Shown: positions 34,613-43,405 of the stretch, piece by piece
Layout of the letters: each line of letters opens with the position of its first letter
Numbering within the stretch: the first letter of the stretch is position 1
Assembly: GCA_003281315.1 (NCBI GenBank)
Contig: QCCH01000010.1
Location: 1-53,096 of the forward strand
From: Prochlorococcus sp. AG-347-K20
GTDB lineage: Bacteria; Cyanobacteriota; Cyanobacteriia; PCC-6307; Cyanobiaceae
Direction: 5' to 3'
Length of the DNA stretch: 53,096 nucleotides
Position numbers and translations under genes: made by a program
The notes under the pieces: model-generated
Told to the model about the DNA's origin: nothing
Seen by the model: the letters and a program-made list of their open reading frames with translations, nothing else
Databases searched by the model: none

Positions 34613-34840
34613 ATGAATAAAAAAAGTTCAATTTCTCTATTTCTTGCAGCCACAAGTGCATTAGCGATCTCATCATCTGCTAATGCAGAAGAACAAGATT
34701 TAGGTGGGCTCAAAGAATGGAATACAGATATGTCGATTGACGCTGATTTTGTTTTGGATAAAGATGCTCAAAAATTGGCAGATGAAGCTGCAAAATCAAG
34801 TGTTTGCATCCCGATTGGTGAAGGTGAAAATTGTTGGTAA
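34613..34840 (+). CDS. small secreted protein
   Basis: 75 residues. A signal peptide (about 1-25, ending SSANA before EEQDL) leaves a mature acidic peptide of about 50 residues with two cysteines near the end (SSVCIPIGEGENCW), able to form one disulfide. Not recognised as a named family. It is followed by a terminator and lies between the iron genes and a porin. Confidence 0.7.
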   Translation: MNKKSSISLFLAATSALAISSSANAEEQDLGGLKEWNTDMSIDADFVLDKDAQKLADEAAKSSVCIPIGEGENCW

Positions 34841-34845
34841 AAAAA

Positions 34846-34869
34846 AACGCCTAGTTTAAATTAGGCGTT
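34846..34869 (+). terminator. terminator after the small secreted protein gene
   Basis: AACGCCTA, 8-base loop, TAGGCGTT with an A-run before and AATAAATTTTT after; it can work in both directions between convergent genes. Confidence 0.75.
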
Positions 34870-34883
34870 AATAAATTTTTAAG

Positions 34884-34907
34884 AAGGGTATCTTAATCGA
34901 TACCCTT
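34884..34907 (-). terminator. hairpin at the 3' end of the porin gene
   Basis: AAGGGTATC, 6-base loop, GATACCCTT forms a 9-bp stem just after the porin stop on the minus strand. The following run is only moderately T-rich. Confidence 0.6.
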
Positions 34908-34926
34908 TTGTGATCTAAATAAGGAT

Positions 34927-36186
34927 TTAGAATTTAAAGGTTGTCTGAACAACTGCTCCTGTAATGTCTACACCAGATGTACCAGTCCTATCAGTAGCTC
35001 CGAAAATAGCAGGACTTACAGTAACTGAATCATTGACCTTATAAGAGTAATAAGCTTCCCATGTGAATGGTGTTACTGTGTCTGTATCTGCTGTTTGAGG
35101 CTGACCTAGAGCGACGCCAATTTTATCATCAGCTTGGAATGTATCCTTCCAAGTTAATCCTACGAAGTAAGCATCGGTATCTGCATCTTGTCCTTCAACA
35201 GTTGAGATGTCATAACCAGCAGAAATTTCAGGAATTGCCTGACTTTCACTATCTGGTCTCCAATATCCTCTTAAACCATAGTTAGTGCTGTTCCCAGTGG
35301 GACGAGCTTTACCTAGTGAAGTTGTATAGTACGAATCTGTCCATCCGTTATACTTTAAAGCAGATATAAGTGAAAGATGATAGGTGTCGGTGGTGTAAGC
35401 AACTTGTGTAGACCAGTTAGTCTTAGATTCATCGGTTAAGAATCCCTTAGTCGTTTTATTCTGTTTACTTACAACGTTTGAACTTAAAGAGAAGCCATTA
35501 TCACCTTTGTAAGCCCAACCTATACCTGAATCAGTACTTGCTCCATATGCAGCACCATTACCTCCCAACTTAAATTGTTTTGTAATTGGTTTATAAATAG
35601 AAGGTGTCGCACCATGCATATAATAGTTTTCGATTTTTGGACCAATCCAAACAGTATTGTTTTCGCCTACAGGGAATGAATACCAAATCTTATCTACCTT
35701 AATAGTGTCATCATTACCATTAGATGAAGAAAGGTAAGTACCATATGTCTTACTGGAAAATACATCTGTAGCATTACCAGTTTTTAACCTTACATATAAA
35801 TCATCATCTCCAGTAAAACTGGTATTCAAGTTTAATTGATGAGTGTATTGGAATCCGACAGCTTCGCCAAGATTACCAGAAGAGTTTTCAACTCCGCCAA
35901 TATCAAAGATTGCCTTACCAGTCATTACTGTTGTATCAGAGAAACCACCGGCTTCTAATACGTTTTGTTTAACTTCTAGGCCATCAACACGACCCTTTAG
36001 GTTTGCAATATCTTCACTAACTTCGTTAATGAATGTATTACTGTCAAGTTTTGAAGATTGTTTTTTGGTGCTACGAACGTAGCTATTCATTTCTTCTAAG
36101 TTGACAACATCGGAAGCTTGAGCAGCAAGTGGAACTAAAAAGCTCACAGATACTCCTGCCACCAACATTTGTTGGAAGAGTTTCAT
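34927..36186 (-). CDS. som: outer-membrane porin (Som-type)
   Basis: 419 residues. Signal peptide ends at about residue 24 (AAQA|SD); a short coiled coil follows (about 55-80, DIANLKGRVDGLEVKQNVLE); the remainder alternates polar and hydrophobic residues as beta-barrel strands and ends TTFKF, the C-terminal aromatic needed for outer-membrane assembly. The SLH domain of larger cyanobacterial porins is reduced to the N-terminal segment. It should admit small solutes; selectivity is unknown. A terminator-like hairpin lies in the leader just upstream of the start. Confidence 0.88.
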   Translation of the reverse strand: MKLFQQMLVAGVSVSFLVPLAAQASDVVNLEEMNSYVRSTKKQSSKLDSNTFINEVSEDIANLKGRVDGLEVKQNVLEAGGFSDTTVMTGKAIFDIGGVENSSGNLGEAVGFQYTHQLNLNTSFTGDDDLYVRLKTGNATDVFSSKTYGTYLSSSNGNDDTIKVDKIWYSFPVGENNTVWIGPKIENYYMHGATPSIYKPITKQFKLGGNGAAYGASTDSGIGWAYKGDNGFSLSSNVVSKQNKTTKGFLTDESKTNWSTQVAYTTDTYHLSLISALKYNGWTDSYYTTSLGKARPTGNSTNYGLRGYWRPDSESQAIPEISAGYDISTVEGQDADTDAYFVGLTWKDTFQADDKIGVALGQPQTADTDTVTPFTWEAYYSYKVNDSVTVSPAIFGATDRTGTSGVDITGAVVQTTFKF

Positions 36187-36199
36187 TTTACCTCACACT

Positions 36200-36222
36200 A
36201 AAAAAACCCAATAAAAATGGGT
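36200..36222 (-). terminator. terminator-like hairpin in the porin leader
   Basis: On the minus strand ACCCA, 7-base loop, TGGGT, then seven T, ending about 14 bases before the porin start codon. It could end glyQ transcription or act as an attenuator of the porin mRNA. The 5-bp stem is weak. Confidence 0.45.
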
Positions 36223-36326
36223 AACTATACTGTATCGAGAGTAACAAAAAAAGGAAGAGAGATAAGTTTCAAAGCTGTGTAACTTTTTATACAATCAATT
36301 TTTTCTTGTCTAAAAAATTGTATAAA

Positions 36327-37196
36327 TTAATTAATTATCAAAGGAAAGTTTAGGGATTCTCTTTCATCTACCCATGATGATGCAACATCTCTCGCTAATT
36401 TTCTAATTTTTTCTATGTATTGCGCACGATCTGTAACGGAAATTACACCTCTAGCATCTAGAAGATTAAATGTATGACTACATTTCAAAACATAATCAAG
36501 CGCAGGGTAAGTCAATTTCTTTTCTATTAAAGAAATTGCCTCGGCTTGATAAATTTCAAATAATTTTCTGAGATTGTCAGCACTAGATTCAGCAAAATTA
36601 TAGGAGCATTGACTTTTTTCAAATTGAAGCCAAATATCGCTATATTTCAAATCTTTGTTCCAATTAAGGTCCCAGATACTTTCCTTATCCTGCAAAAACA
36701 TTGCAATCCTCTCTAGCCCATAAGTAATTTCAATTGGGATTGGATTACAGTCTATCCCCCCACACTGCTGGAAGTAAGTAAATTGAGTAACTTCCATGCC
36801 ATCTAACCAAACTTCCCAACCTACACCCCAGGCTCCAAGTGTTGGAGACTCCCAATTATCTTCCACAAATCTTATGTCATGATTTCTAGGCTTAATTCCA
36901 AGCGACTCTAGAGATGTCAAATATTTTTCTTGGATTCCTTCCGGTGAAGGTTTAATAATTACCTGATATTGAAAGTAATGTTGCGCCCTATTTGGATTAT
37001 CACCAAAACGCCCATCTGTAGGTCTTCTACATGGCTCTACATATGCAACACTCCAAGGCTCTGGTCCAATGGCCCTTAAAAAAGTATGCGGATTCATTGT
37101 TCCAGCACCTTTTTCGGTGTCATATGGCTGCATAATCAAACAACCTTCTTCTGACCAAAAATTATTTAAATTTTGAATAATATCCTGAAAAAACAT
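36327..37196 (-). CDS. glyQ: glycyl-tRNA synthetase alpha subunit
   Basis: 289 residues starting [19 protein letters not shown]; an in-frame ATG 21 bp upstream adds seven residues not seen in the family. Class II motifs are visible: [32 protein letters not shown], and [18 protein letters not shown]. It forms an alpha2-beta2 enzyme with GlyS, whose gene is elsewhere. Confidence 0.96.
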   Translation of the reverse strand: MFFQDIIQNLNNFWSEEGCLIMQPYDTEKGAGTMNPHTFLRAIGPEPWSVAYVEPCRRPTDGRFGDNPNRAQHYFQYQVIIKPSPEGIQEKYLTSLESLGIKPRNHDIRFVEDNWESPTLGAWGVGWEVWLDGMEVTQFTYFQQCGGIDCNPIPIEITYGLERIAMFLQDKESIWDLNWNKDLKYSDIWLQFEKSQCSYNFAESSADNLRKLFEIYQAEAISLIEKKLTYPALDYVLKCSHTFNLLDARGVISVTDRAQYIEKIRKLARDVASSWVDERESLNFPLIIN

Positions 37197-37352
37197 TAAA
37201 TTAAAATAATGATACAATTTAGATCAATGCCACTAGACATAATAACAAAGCTTTAAAGTAAAAAATATTTTTAAATCCAAGTTCTCAAAAACATCATCCG
37301 ATAAAAAGCTTTTATTAAAATAGATCCTTGATAAAAATAAATGAGGAATTAA

Positions 37353-37739
37353 TTATGTAAAAAAAGCTAATGGGAATGGTCCAAAAGTATTAGATTCTTT
37401 AGCACCTTCGTCATACTGACATGTTATTAAGATTCCTTCTCCAAGGCCATTTTCAGATCTAACAAAAACATTACTAGTTTTTTGATTAGCTTTTAAAAAA
37501 ACACTTCCATCAGCATGAAGAGAACCTAAATTCCCAAATTTAATTGAAGAATATTTCTTAGAAATTGATTGCAATGCTTCAATAGCTTCATTATCACTCA
37601 GTGCCATTATGCCAATTGTTATCCAATCTGCATTAAAAATATTTGCTTCTAGTTCCTCTAAAAGTATTTTTTCTTGAATATTACTTAATTGAGGTGCAGT
37701 TCTGAGATTATTTAAATCAACTAATTTATTTATTTCCAT
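37353..37739 (-). CDS. DUF1824-like conserved cyanobacterial protein
   Basis: 128 residues. ADWITIGIMALSDNEAIEAL, VFLKANQKT and GLGEGILITCQ with the ending NTFGPFPLAFF match what I recall of the DUF1824 family, restricted to cyanobacteria and plastids. Function unknown; soluble. It is 21 bp downstream of the tautomerase gene, likely the same transcript. Confidence 0.65.
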   Translation of the reverse strand: MEINKLVDLNNLRTAPQLSNIQEKILLEELEANIFNADWITIGIMALSDNEAIEALQSISKKYSSIKFGNLGSLHADGSVFLKANQKTSNVFVRSENGLGEGILITCQYDEGAKESNTFGPFPLAFFT

Positions 37740-37760
37740 TAGCTTTATATCTAAAAATTC

Positions 37761-38093
37761 TTAACCAAATGTTCTTCCATTCCAAGCCCACAATGAAGCT
37801 GGAACATCCTCAAAAGAAATATAAATCCTATCTATTGGGATCCCCATTTTCTCATATACAAAATCTGATATTGGCTTTGCCATTTCTGAAGGATTTAGAG
37901 AACCTATTGATTTGATTTCTAAAAAGCAAGAAGGTGTCTCATCATCAAAATACATTTGGCAATTATCATCTATTTTTGCCATAACAAAACTCCTTGATTT
38001 GTTAGTTAAAGATGAAATAAGAATTGAAATTTCTTCGAGCAATTTAGCTTTATCTTTTATTTTTACTGAAGTAGAAACATTAACGTAAGGCAT
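37761..38093 (-). CDS. MIF-like tautomerase
   Basis: 110 residues. MPYVNVST places a catalytic proline directly after the start methionine; MAKIDD, and the ending ASLWAWNGRTFG are characteristic of the macrophage migration inhibitory factor superfamily. A MIF homologue with phenylpyruvate tautomerase activity is known in Prochlorococcus. The physiological substrate is not known. It is preceded by a 57-residue frame ending 3 bp before its start and followed by the DUF1824-like gene. Confidence 0.88.
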   Translation of the reverse strand: MPYVNVSTSVKIKDKAKLLEEISILISSLTNKSRSFVMAKIDDNCQMYFDDETPSCFLEIKSIGSLNPSEMAKPISDFVYEKMGIPIDRIYISFEDVPASLWAWNGRTFG

Positions 38094-38096
38094 AAT

Positions 38097-38270
38097 CTAT
38101 GCAGCAAGATAATCTTTCTTAGAATCATCTTCTAGATAAAGAGTTTTATTTTTTAAATTTCTTTTTGATGAAAGATATGCCATATCGTAAGAACTAATTC
38201 CGTTTTTATAAGGATTAAAAAGAGCACTTTTAGACCTGTTTTTTTTGATCCTCTTGATCTCAATCATCAT
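38097..38270 (-). CDS. small basic protein upstream of the MIF-like gene
   Basis: 57 residues, MMIEIKRIKKNRSKSALFNP to LEDDSKKDYLAA; basic at the start, acidic near the end. It ends 3 bp before the tautomerase start on the same strand, which supports coupling. No ribosome binding site is obvious and no family is recognised. A start at the second ATG is equally possible. Confidence 0.45.
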   Translation of the reverse strand: MMIEIKRIKKNRSKSALFNPYKNGISSYDMAYLSSKRNLKNKTLYLEDDSKKDYLAA

Positions 38271-38391
38271 TATTAAATCATTAATTAATAATTTAACTTT
38301 TTTTGAATGGATGTCTAGTTTTTTTGATACTTTTAAATTTATTCAAGGGAAAAAATTCCTAATACACAATTAGAATTTCTTTTTACTAGAT

Positions 38392-39057
38392 TTGAAAGTG
38401 GATTCAAAATTAGTTGCTTTGGAAGTCTTAAATAATTATCAAAGGAAAAAACTCGATGAGAGTAATGATGAAGAATTTTATTCTGATCCAAAATTTGTTT
38501 ATCATCTAGATGCGAACTTCAGACAAAATCTATCAGAGTTATATGAAAGAGAAATTGATAATCATTCAACCATTCTTGATTTAATGTCCAGTTGGGATAG
38601 TTATTTACCTAAAGGGAAAAAATATAAAAAAGTTATTGGACATGGTTTAAACAAACAGGAACTTGAAAAAAACAAAATTTTTGATTCTTTTTGGATACAA
38701 AATTTTAATTTAAGTCAACAAATTCCCCTAGATAAAGAAAGCGTTGATTATTGCTTAATGGTAGCCGCATGGCAATATTTACAATATCCAGAGAATTTAA
38801 CCAAAGAAATTTCTAGAATATTGAGTAGAAATGGCAAGATTATTATTGCTTTTTCAAACAGAGCTTTTTGGCATAAATCTCCTAACATATGGACTTCATC
38901 TACAGAAGAAGAAAGGGTCAAATATGTAAGAAAAGTATTAATCTCAAACGGATTTAATGAGCCAAAAATTATCAAAAAGTTTACTGAACCAGCACTTAAT
39001 ATCTTTAATTTTTTAAATAAAGACCCATTTTATTGCTTAATCGCAACCAGAGAGTAA
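38392..39057 (+). CDS. SAM-dependent methyltransferase-like protein
   Basis: 221 residues from TTG at 38392 (GTG at 38398 is an alternative). HSTILDLMSSWDSYLP stands in for motif I without the usual glycine loop, and KVIGHGLNKQEL, DYCLMVAAWQYLQYPENL and RNGKIIIAFSNR follow the order of class I methyltransferases. The altered motif I leaves activity uncertain. It is conserved in cyanobacteria and green plastids to my knowledge. Divergent from the small basic protein gene. Confidence 0.6.
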   Translation: MKVDSKLVALEVLNNYQRKKLDESNDEEFYSDPKFVYHLDANFRQNLSELYEREIDNHSTILDLMSSWDSYLPKGKKYKKVIGHGLNKQELEKNKIFDSFWIQNFNLSQQIPLDKESVDYCLMVAAWQYLQYPENLTKEISRILSRNGKIIIAFSNRAFWHKSPNIWTSSTEEERVKYVRKVLISNGFNEPKIIKKFTEPALNIFNFLNKDPFYCLIATRE

Positions 39058-39166
39058 TTTTTTAATTGCATTGCATTAGACAAAAACTCTATGAAAAAGA
39101 TATCAACTATTTTTCATAGCCATACTTTTAAATTTTTACTAATATTGGATAGTTAAAATTAATCAT

Positions 39167-39412
39167 ATGGGTTCTAAAAGAGAAAAATATCCTGAAAAAT
39201 GTCCTTGGGATCTTGGCCCTAATCAACATTTAGCAAAAGAAGAGAACTGGACTTTAAGATTAGGAGAAGCAAATGTATGCTTTAGCAAAAATAAATTAGA
39301 TAATAATTATTTTCATGTAATAAGTAATGAAAATGAAGAGCAAATTCTAGCTTTTAGAGCAAGACTCTTATATCAAAAACTACTTGATAAAGGGTTTAGA
39401 TTGGTTGAATAA
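39167..39412 (+). CDS. small conserved hypothetical protein
   Basis: 81 residues with KYPEKCPWDLGPNQHLAKEE near the start, two cysteines and no membrane segment. I do not recognise a family beyond picocyanobacteria. It is convergent with the DUF3386-like gene, 11 bp apart. Confidence 0.6.
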   Translation: MGSKREKYPEKCPWDLGPNQHLAKEENWTLRLGEANVCFSKNKLDNNYFHVISNENEEQILAFRARLLYQKLLDKGFRLVE

Positions 39413-39423
39413 AAAAACCTAAT

Positions 39424-40077
39424 TTAATCTAATAAGCATAGATCCTCGAAGACAAACTTTTGTGTTTCTTCTTCTTGATTTTGGTTGAAGTTTTTTATTG
39501 TCCTAGAATTTAATATCCAATAATCGTCTTTACCCATATTTAGAAATTCATCCTCATATTCCAATTTTTGAGAATTTGTTTCAAATGTATCTGGATCAAT
39601 TTGTTGACTAGTATATTTTTTACTAAGGAAACCTCTTCCTGTATCTAAAAATTCTTCAACAAAAATTTCTATTATAGTACCATGAATTTTTCTGTAGACC
39701 ATATTAATACAGTTATTTTTAACTCTATATTTATCACCTTGATTCTTACCTGAAACGCACATTTCAATCCCACTTTCAGAATTTTTAAGTAAATTAAAAT
39801 TATTTTCTGAGTGAACTGATTCAAATTCTCTCTTTACCCGATGTATACAAACTTCAAATAACTGGGAGGCAATACTCTTAACAACTTTTTCATCTTCTAT
39901 ATTTTGAATATTTGGTTTAAAGTCTTTACCTAATAAGAAGTCACCTTTATGAATAATATTATTAGCCAAGAAAATACATTTACCTTGGTAACCATGAAAA
40001 TCATTCTTCCAGGTGTAACGATTTTCATAAGCCTTTTTAAAAATCTCCTTACAATTAATTTCCTTTAGATTATCCAT
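39424..40077 (-). CDS. DUF3386-like conserved cyanobacterial protein
   Basis: 217 residues, soluble. AYENRYTWKNDFHGYQGKC at the N terminus and INMVYRKIHGTIIEI plus FLDTGRGFLSKKY in the middle agree with what I recall of DUF3386 (cyanobacteria only, function unknown). It shares the minus strand with pcb but is separated from it by the pcb terminator. Confidence 0.6.
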   Translation of the reverse strand: MDNLKEINCKEIFKKAYENRYTWKNDFHGYQGKCIFLANNIIHKGDFLLGKDFKPNIQNIEDEKVVKSIASQLFEVCIHRVKREFESVHSENNFNLLKNSESGIEMCVSGKNQGDKYRVKNNCINMVYRKIHGTIIEIFVEEFLDTGRGFLSKKYTSQQIDPDTFETNSQKLEYEDEFLNMGKDDYWILNSRTIKNFNQNQEEETQKFVFEDLCLLD

Positions 40078-40106
40078 TAATTTTTTTAAAACTTGAAATA
40101 ATTCTA

Positions 40107-40142
40107 CAAAAAAAAACCTCCCTGTTAGTGGAGAGGTTTTTT
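40107..40142 (-). terminator. pcb terminator
   Basis: On the minus strand AAACCTC, loop, GAGGTTT, then a run of nine T. It lies directly after the pcb stop codon. Confidence 0.85.
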
Positions 40143-40154
40143 ATTAGTTTAAAA

Positions 40155-41213
40155 TTAGTTTTGAGTAATTTTTGTATTTTCAATATTGTCAAAAGCTTGA
40201 CCAATTTTCTTAAAGTCAAATCCCATTGCTCTTAGTGCGTGCCAAAGATGACCTTGTAAGAAAAAGAAACCCAAATAAAAATGAGTATTAGCAAGCCAAG
40301 CTCTTGAGCTATATGCTCCTGAACCTAAATCTACTGTATCAGTAAAATAAGGGGCAAATTCAAATTGAAGCTTTAAGGGTTCTCCATATAGGTCAACTGG
40401 ATATATGGTTGTATTTGAAGCACACCAAAAAGCAGCAACAAAAGCCATATATGAAACACCAACAACTGAATATGACAAAATTGCCTCAGCGCCAAGTAAT
40501 CCTTTCCCTTTAAATTCTGTATATTCTCCAAATTGTTTAGTACAAATATGGAAAACACCTCCAATTATTTCTAGGAAAGCTAGGAAAGCATGTCCCCCCA
40601 TAACGTCTTCCAAACTATCTATTTTTAAAAAATCAAATTGATGATTCCAGATAGCGGCAATATCTAAATTGTAAATAACCTGTCTTGTAGATCCTATTGC
40701 TGGATCGTAAATTCCATGGATACGAGCCCATTCAACAAACATAATTGCTCCAAGACCAAGAAAGATTAGATGATGACCAAGAATAAAAGTTAATTTATCT
40801 GGGTCATCCCATTCGAAATCAAATTTTTGTGGCTTACTATTTTCTGGATAGTCTCCAAGATCACCTGCAAATTTGTTGGAATGTAATAATCCCCCAGCAC
40901 CCAATACTGCTGAGAAAATTAGATGTAATGTGCAAATTACAACAATTCCATATGGTTCTGTAATAACACCATTTTCAACGCCACCAATTCCAATACCCGC
41001 GAGGTGAGGCAAAACAATTGATTTCTGTGCACCCATTGGAATACTGGCGTCGTAACGGGCCAATTCAAATAATCCAAAAGCTCCTGCCCAGAACATCATT
41101 AGGCCTGCATGGGCAGCATGAGCAGCTATGAATTTACCTGAACGACCAACAACACCAGAATTGCCTGCGTACCAGTCATAGGTGACATCAGATTTTCCGT
41201 AAGTTTGTAACAC
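40155..41213 (-). CDS. pcb: Pcb divinyl-chlorophyll a/b-binding antenna protein
   Basis: 352 residues, six membrane helices with paired histidines (AAHAAHAG, ILGHHL, GGHAFL, GHLWHAL) as in CP43 and IsiA, but without the large lumenal loop of CP43. Pcb proteins replace phycobilisomes in Prochlorococcus and surround PSII or, when iron is scarce, PSI. It is 143 bp downstream of isiB on the same strand, the pairing seen in isiA-isiB iron-stress operons, so this copy may be the iron-responsive type (inference). Confidence 0.95.
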   Translation of the reverse strand: MLQTYGKSDVTYDWYAGNSGVVGRSGKFIAAHAAHAGLMMFWAGAFGLFELARYDASIPMGAQKSIVLPHLAGIGIGGVENGVITEPYGIVVICTLHLIFSAVLGAGGLLHSNKFAGDLGDYPENSKPQKFDFEWDDPDKLTFILGHHLIFLGLGAIMFVEWARIHGIYDPAIGSTRQVIYNLDIAAIWNHQFDFLKIDSLEDVMGGHAFLAFLEIIGGVFHICTKQFGEYTEFKGKGLLGAEAILSYSVVGVSYMAFVAAFWCASNTTIYPVDLYGEPLKLQFEFAPYFTDTVDLGSGAYSSRAWLANTHFYLGFFFLQGHLWHALRAMGFDFKKIGQAFDNIENTKITQN

Positions 41214-41356
41214 TTGATTTAAGTAAACAGCAAACTGAGCATATTGCTTATCAGTATTGTTTTTACATGTTCTTTACAGATTTAATTACTTATGTAAAAA
41301 AAACATATTTTGAAAGAACAAATGTTACACACTATGGAAGTAATATTTGAGAAGGC

Positions 41357-41881
41357 TTACGCCAATGAAGGGATTTCACCCTTAAGCTGAGAAGCCCATG
41401 TTTCAAGACGCGAATCGGTCAAATCAGATTCACTATCTTCATCAAGAGGTAATCCACAAAAGCTTTCGCCAATAACACTTTTGGACTCATCGAAAGTATA
41501 TGAAGATTTATCTACATAACCGACCATTTCTGCGCCAGCTTTTGTGAAGTAGCTATGAAGTTCTTCCATTGCATCACAATAGTTTTCTGTATATGTAGAG
41601 GAATCTCCTAAACCAAAAATTGCAACTTTTTTTCCTGATAAACTTAGTTCACCAATATCCTCCAAGATTGAATCCCATGCAGTTCCCGACCTTTCTTCAT
41701 CTGCACCAGTATTCCAAGTAGGTATCCCGCAGATAATTCCATCAAGACCTTCAAATTCCGAAAGATCATCCACATCAGATACATCTTTAGGTGCTTCTGC
41801 TGAAGAGATAAAGTTGTGAAGGCGATCAGCTACGTCTTCAGTTTTTCCAGTTGTAGTTGCGTAATAAATTCCTACAGTCAT
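41357..41881 (-). CDS. isiB: flavodoxin
   Basis: 174 residues. FMN phosphate loop TTTGKTEDVAD (about 9-19), tryptophan side IPTWNTGADEERSGTAWD and the tyrosine loop GLGDSSTYTENYCDAM are all present. Long-chain flavodoxin replaces ferredoxin as PSI electron acceptor when iron is limiting. It is upstream of pcb on the same strand and divergent from the AhpC-like gene. Confidence 0.96.
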   Translation of the reverse strand: MTVGIYYATTTGKTEDVADRLHNFISSAEAPKDVSDVDDLSEFEGLDGIICGIPTWNTGADEERSGTAWDSILEDIGELSLSGKKVAIFGLGDSSTYTENYCDAMEELHSYFTKAGAEMVGYVDKSSYTFDESKSVIGESFCGLPLDEDSESDLTDSRLETWASQLKGEIPSLA

Positions 41882-42020
41882 AACTTCAAAATGTTTACAT
41901 TAAAATAATAAAATCTAAAAACGTTAAATTAATTTCTTTAAAAACTTTTTCATGTAAAATTTTATACTAATCAAGGTAAGAAAATTTTTTTGAGAATAAT
42001 TTATAAAAAATTAAACCATC

Positions 42021-42755
42021 GTGACTGACAAATTTCAAAATAATATTAAAAATCTTGTTGAAGAGTTCAACTTTAATGGGCAGAAAAAATACAAATTAAT
42101 TGTTTTATTTGGTTTATTGGGAGATTTTGATAGCTTTGAATATGCAATAAATCTAAAAAATTTCGTCGATAATCGTAAAGATAAAAATTTAGATATTTTT
42201 GCCATTGCCATTGGAAACCAAAGAGGGAAACAAAAATTCTGTAAATTTACTGGATTCCGTGAAGAAAATTTAATAGTTGTTTCTGATAATCAAATCCACA
42301 ATAATCTAAAAGTCTCAAAAGGAATAGATATTGGTTTAGGAGGTTGGATTAATATGCTTTTGATGCTATCAGGACTAAATTCTTTTAAAACAATTAAAGA
42401 AGTTTTTAGAGGTTATACCGGCGACGGTAAAGCAAAGCAAATCTATTCAGAATTTGACAAAATTGAAGTTTTAAAATTTCTAAAATTTTCAGGTAATTCT
42501 TTTAAAAAGGTTTTTGGAGATGGTAATTTAAGACCATTTGAATTGGCAACGTTTAGATTAAACAATATGAATGAAATAATCCAAAATTGGAGTGATTATA
42601 TTCTTAATGTAGAATATCTTCCTCAAAGAGGAGCTACCTTCTTATTAAATAATCAAAATCAAGTTGTTTATAAGTTTTTTGCAAGTGATGTTCTTGGATA
42701 TTCATCAAACATGAGGGACCCCTGTGGATTTTTGACTGATTTAATTAAAGAATAG
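42021..42755 (+). CDS. AhpC/TSA-like (peroxiredoxin-like) protein
   Basis: 244 residues from GTG. LFGLLGDFDSFEYA, QKFCKFTGF, MLLMLSGLNS, VFRGYTGD and LRPFELATFRL match a cyanobacterial branch of thioredoxin-fold proteins annotated as AhpC/TSA family. The usual peroxidatic cysteine environment is not evident (the first cysteine is in KFCKFTG), so peroxidase activity is doubtful. A SemiSWEET gene follows 16 bp later. Confidence 0.6.
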   Translation: MTDKFQNNIKNLVEEFNFNGQKKYKLIVLFGLLGDFDSFEYAINLKNFVDNRKDKNLDIFAIAIGNQRGKQKFCKFTGFREENLIVVSDNQIHNNLKVSKGIDIGLGGWINMLLMLSGLNSFKTIKEVFRGYTGDGKAKQIYSEFDKIEVLKFLKFSGNSFKKVFGDGNLRPFELATFRLNNMNEIIQNWSDYILNVEYLPQRGATFLLNNQNQVVYKFFASDVLGYSSNMRDPCGFLTDLIKE

Positions 42756-42771
42756 TTTTTAAAATATTTTT

Positions 42772-43029
42772 ATGAATATAGATATATTTGGATATTTTGC
42801 AGCGATTTTAACAACAGCAGCATTTCTGCCTCAATTGATAAAAACTTTAAAAACAAAAAAGGCAGATGATGTTTCTTTAACAACATTAATCATGTTTATA
42901 ATCGGTGTTTTGTCTTGGATTATTTACGGTTATAAAATTTCTTCTACACCAATATTGATAGCAAACTTAATTACTCTAATCTTAAATTTATTGATATTAA
43001 TCTCTAAAATATATTTTTCAAAAAACTGA
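42772..43029 (+). CDS. SemiSWEET-type sugar transporter
   Basis: 85 residues, three membrane helices: the three-helix unit that dimerises to form a SemiSWEET pore. The FLPQLIKTLKTKKADDVS segment carries the PQ-loop proline hinge. It would carry sugars across the inner membrane in either direction; substrate not determined. Same strand as, and close to, the AhpC-like gene. Confidence 0.88.
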   Translation: MNIDIFGYFAAILTTAAFLPQLIKTLKTKKADDVSLTTLIMFIIGVLSWIIYGYKISSTPILIANLITLILNLLILISKIYFSKN

Positions 43030-43112
43030 AATGAGTAAAATTTTTTTAAATGTAATAAACTTTAGATTTATTACTTAAATATTGATTAAAATGGAATAAA
43101 AATTTACTGATC

Positions 43113-43337
43113 TTGAAAACATCAAAATGCTGGGTTTGGTTCAAAGGAAGCCTTAACAATGGTGGATCTTGGAAAGAAGGTTTTACATGTACTTTTGATG
43201 AGAATCCAGGAATTTTGATAGAAAGTCCGGCTTATGTAACTTGCCGGGTTCCTGCATGGAGAGTTTTGACTAAAGAACCAGAAAATTTATATAAATCTCC
43301 TTTAATTCCTGACAATGCCATCTGGAAAATAATTTAA
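43113..43337 (+). CDS. small conserved hypothetical protein
   Basis: 74 residues from TTG. The peptide is rich in W, P and C (KTSKCWVWFKGSLNNGG, then YVTCRVPAWRV), soluble and without a recognised family. AT-rich spacing on both sides gives no regulatory clue. Confidence 0.55.
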   Translation: MKTSKCWVWFKGSLNNGGSWKEGFTCTFDENPGILIESPAYVTCRVPAWRVLTKEPENLYKSPLIPDNAIWKII

Positions 43338-43405
43338 ATTTAATTAATAATGAAAAACTTTTTGACTGCACTACGGCGAGTTAATATTGCTTTAATAAAT
43401 ATTTA

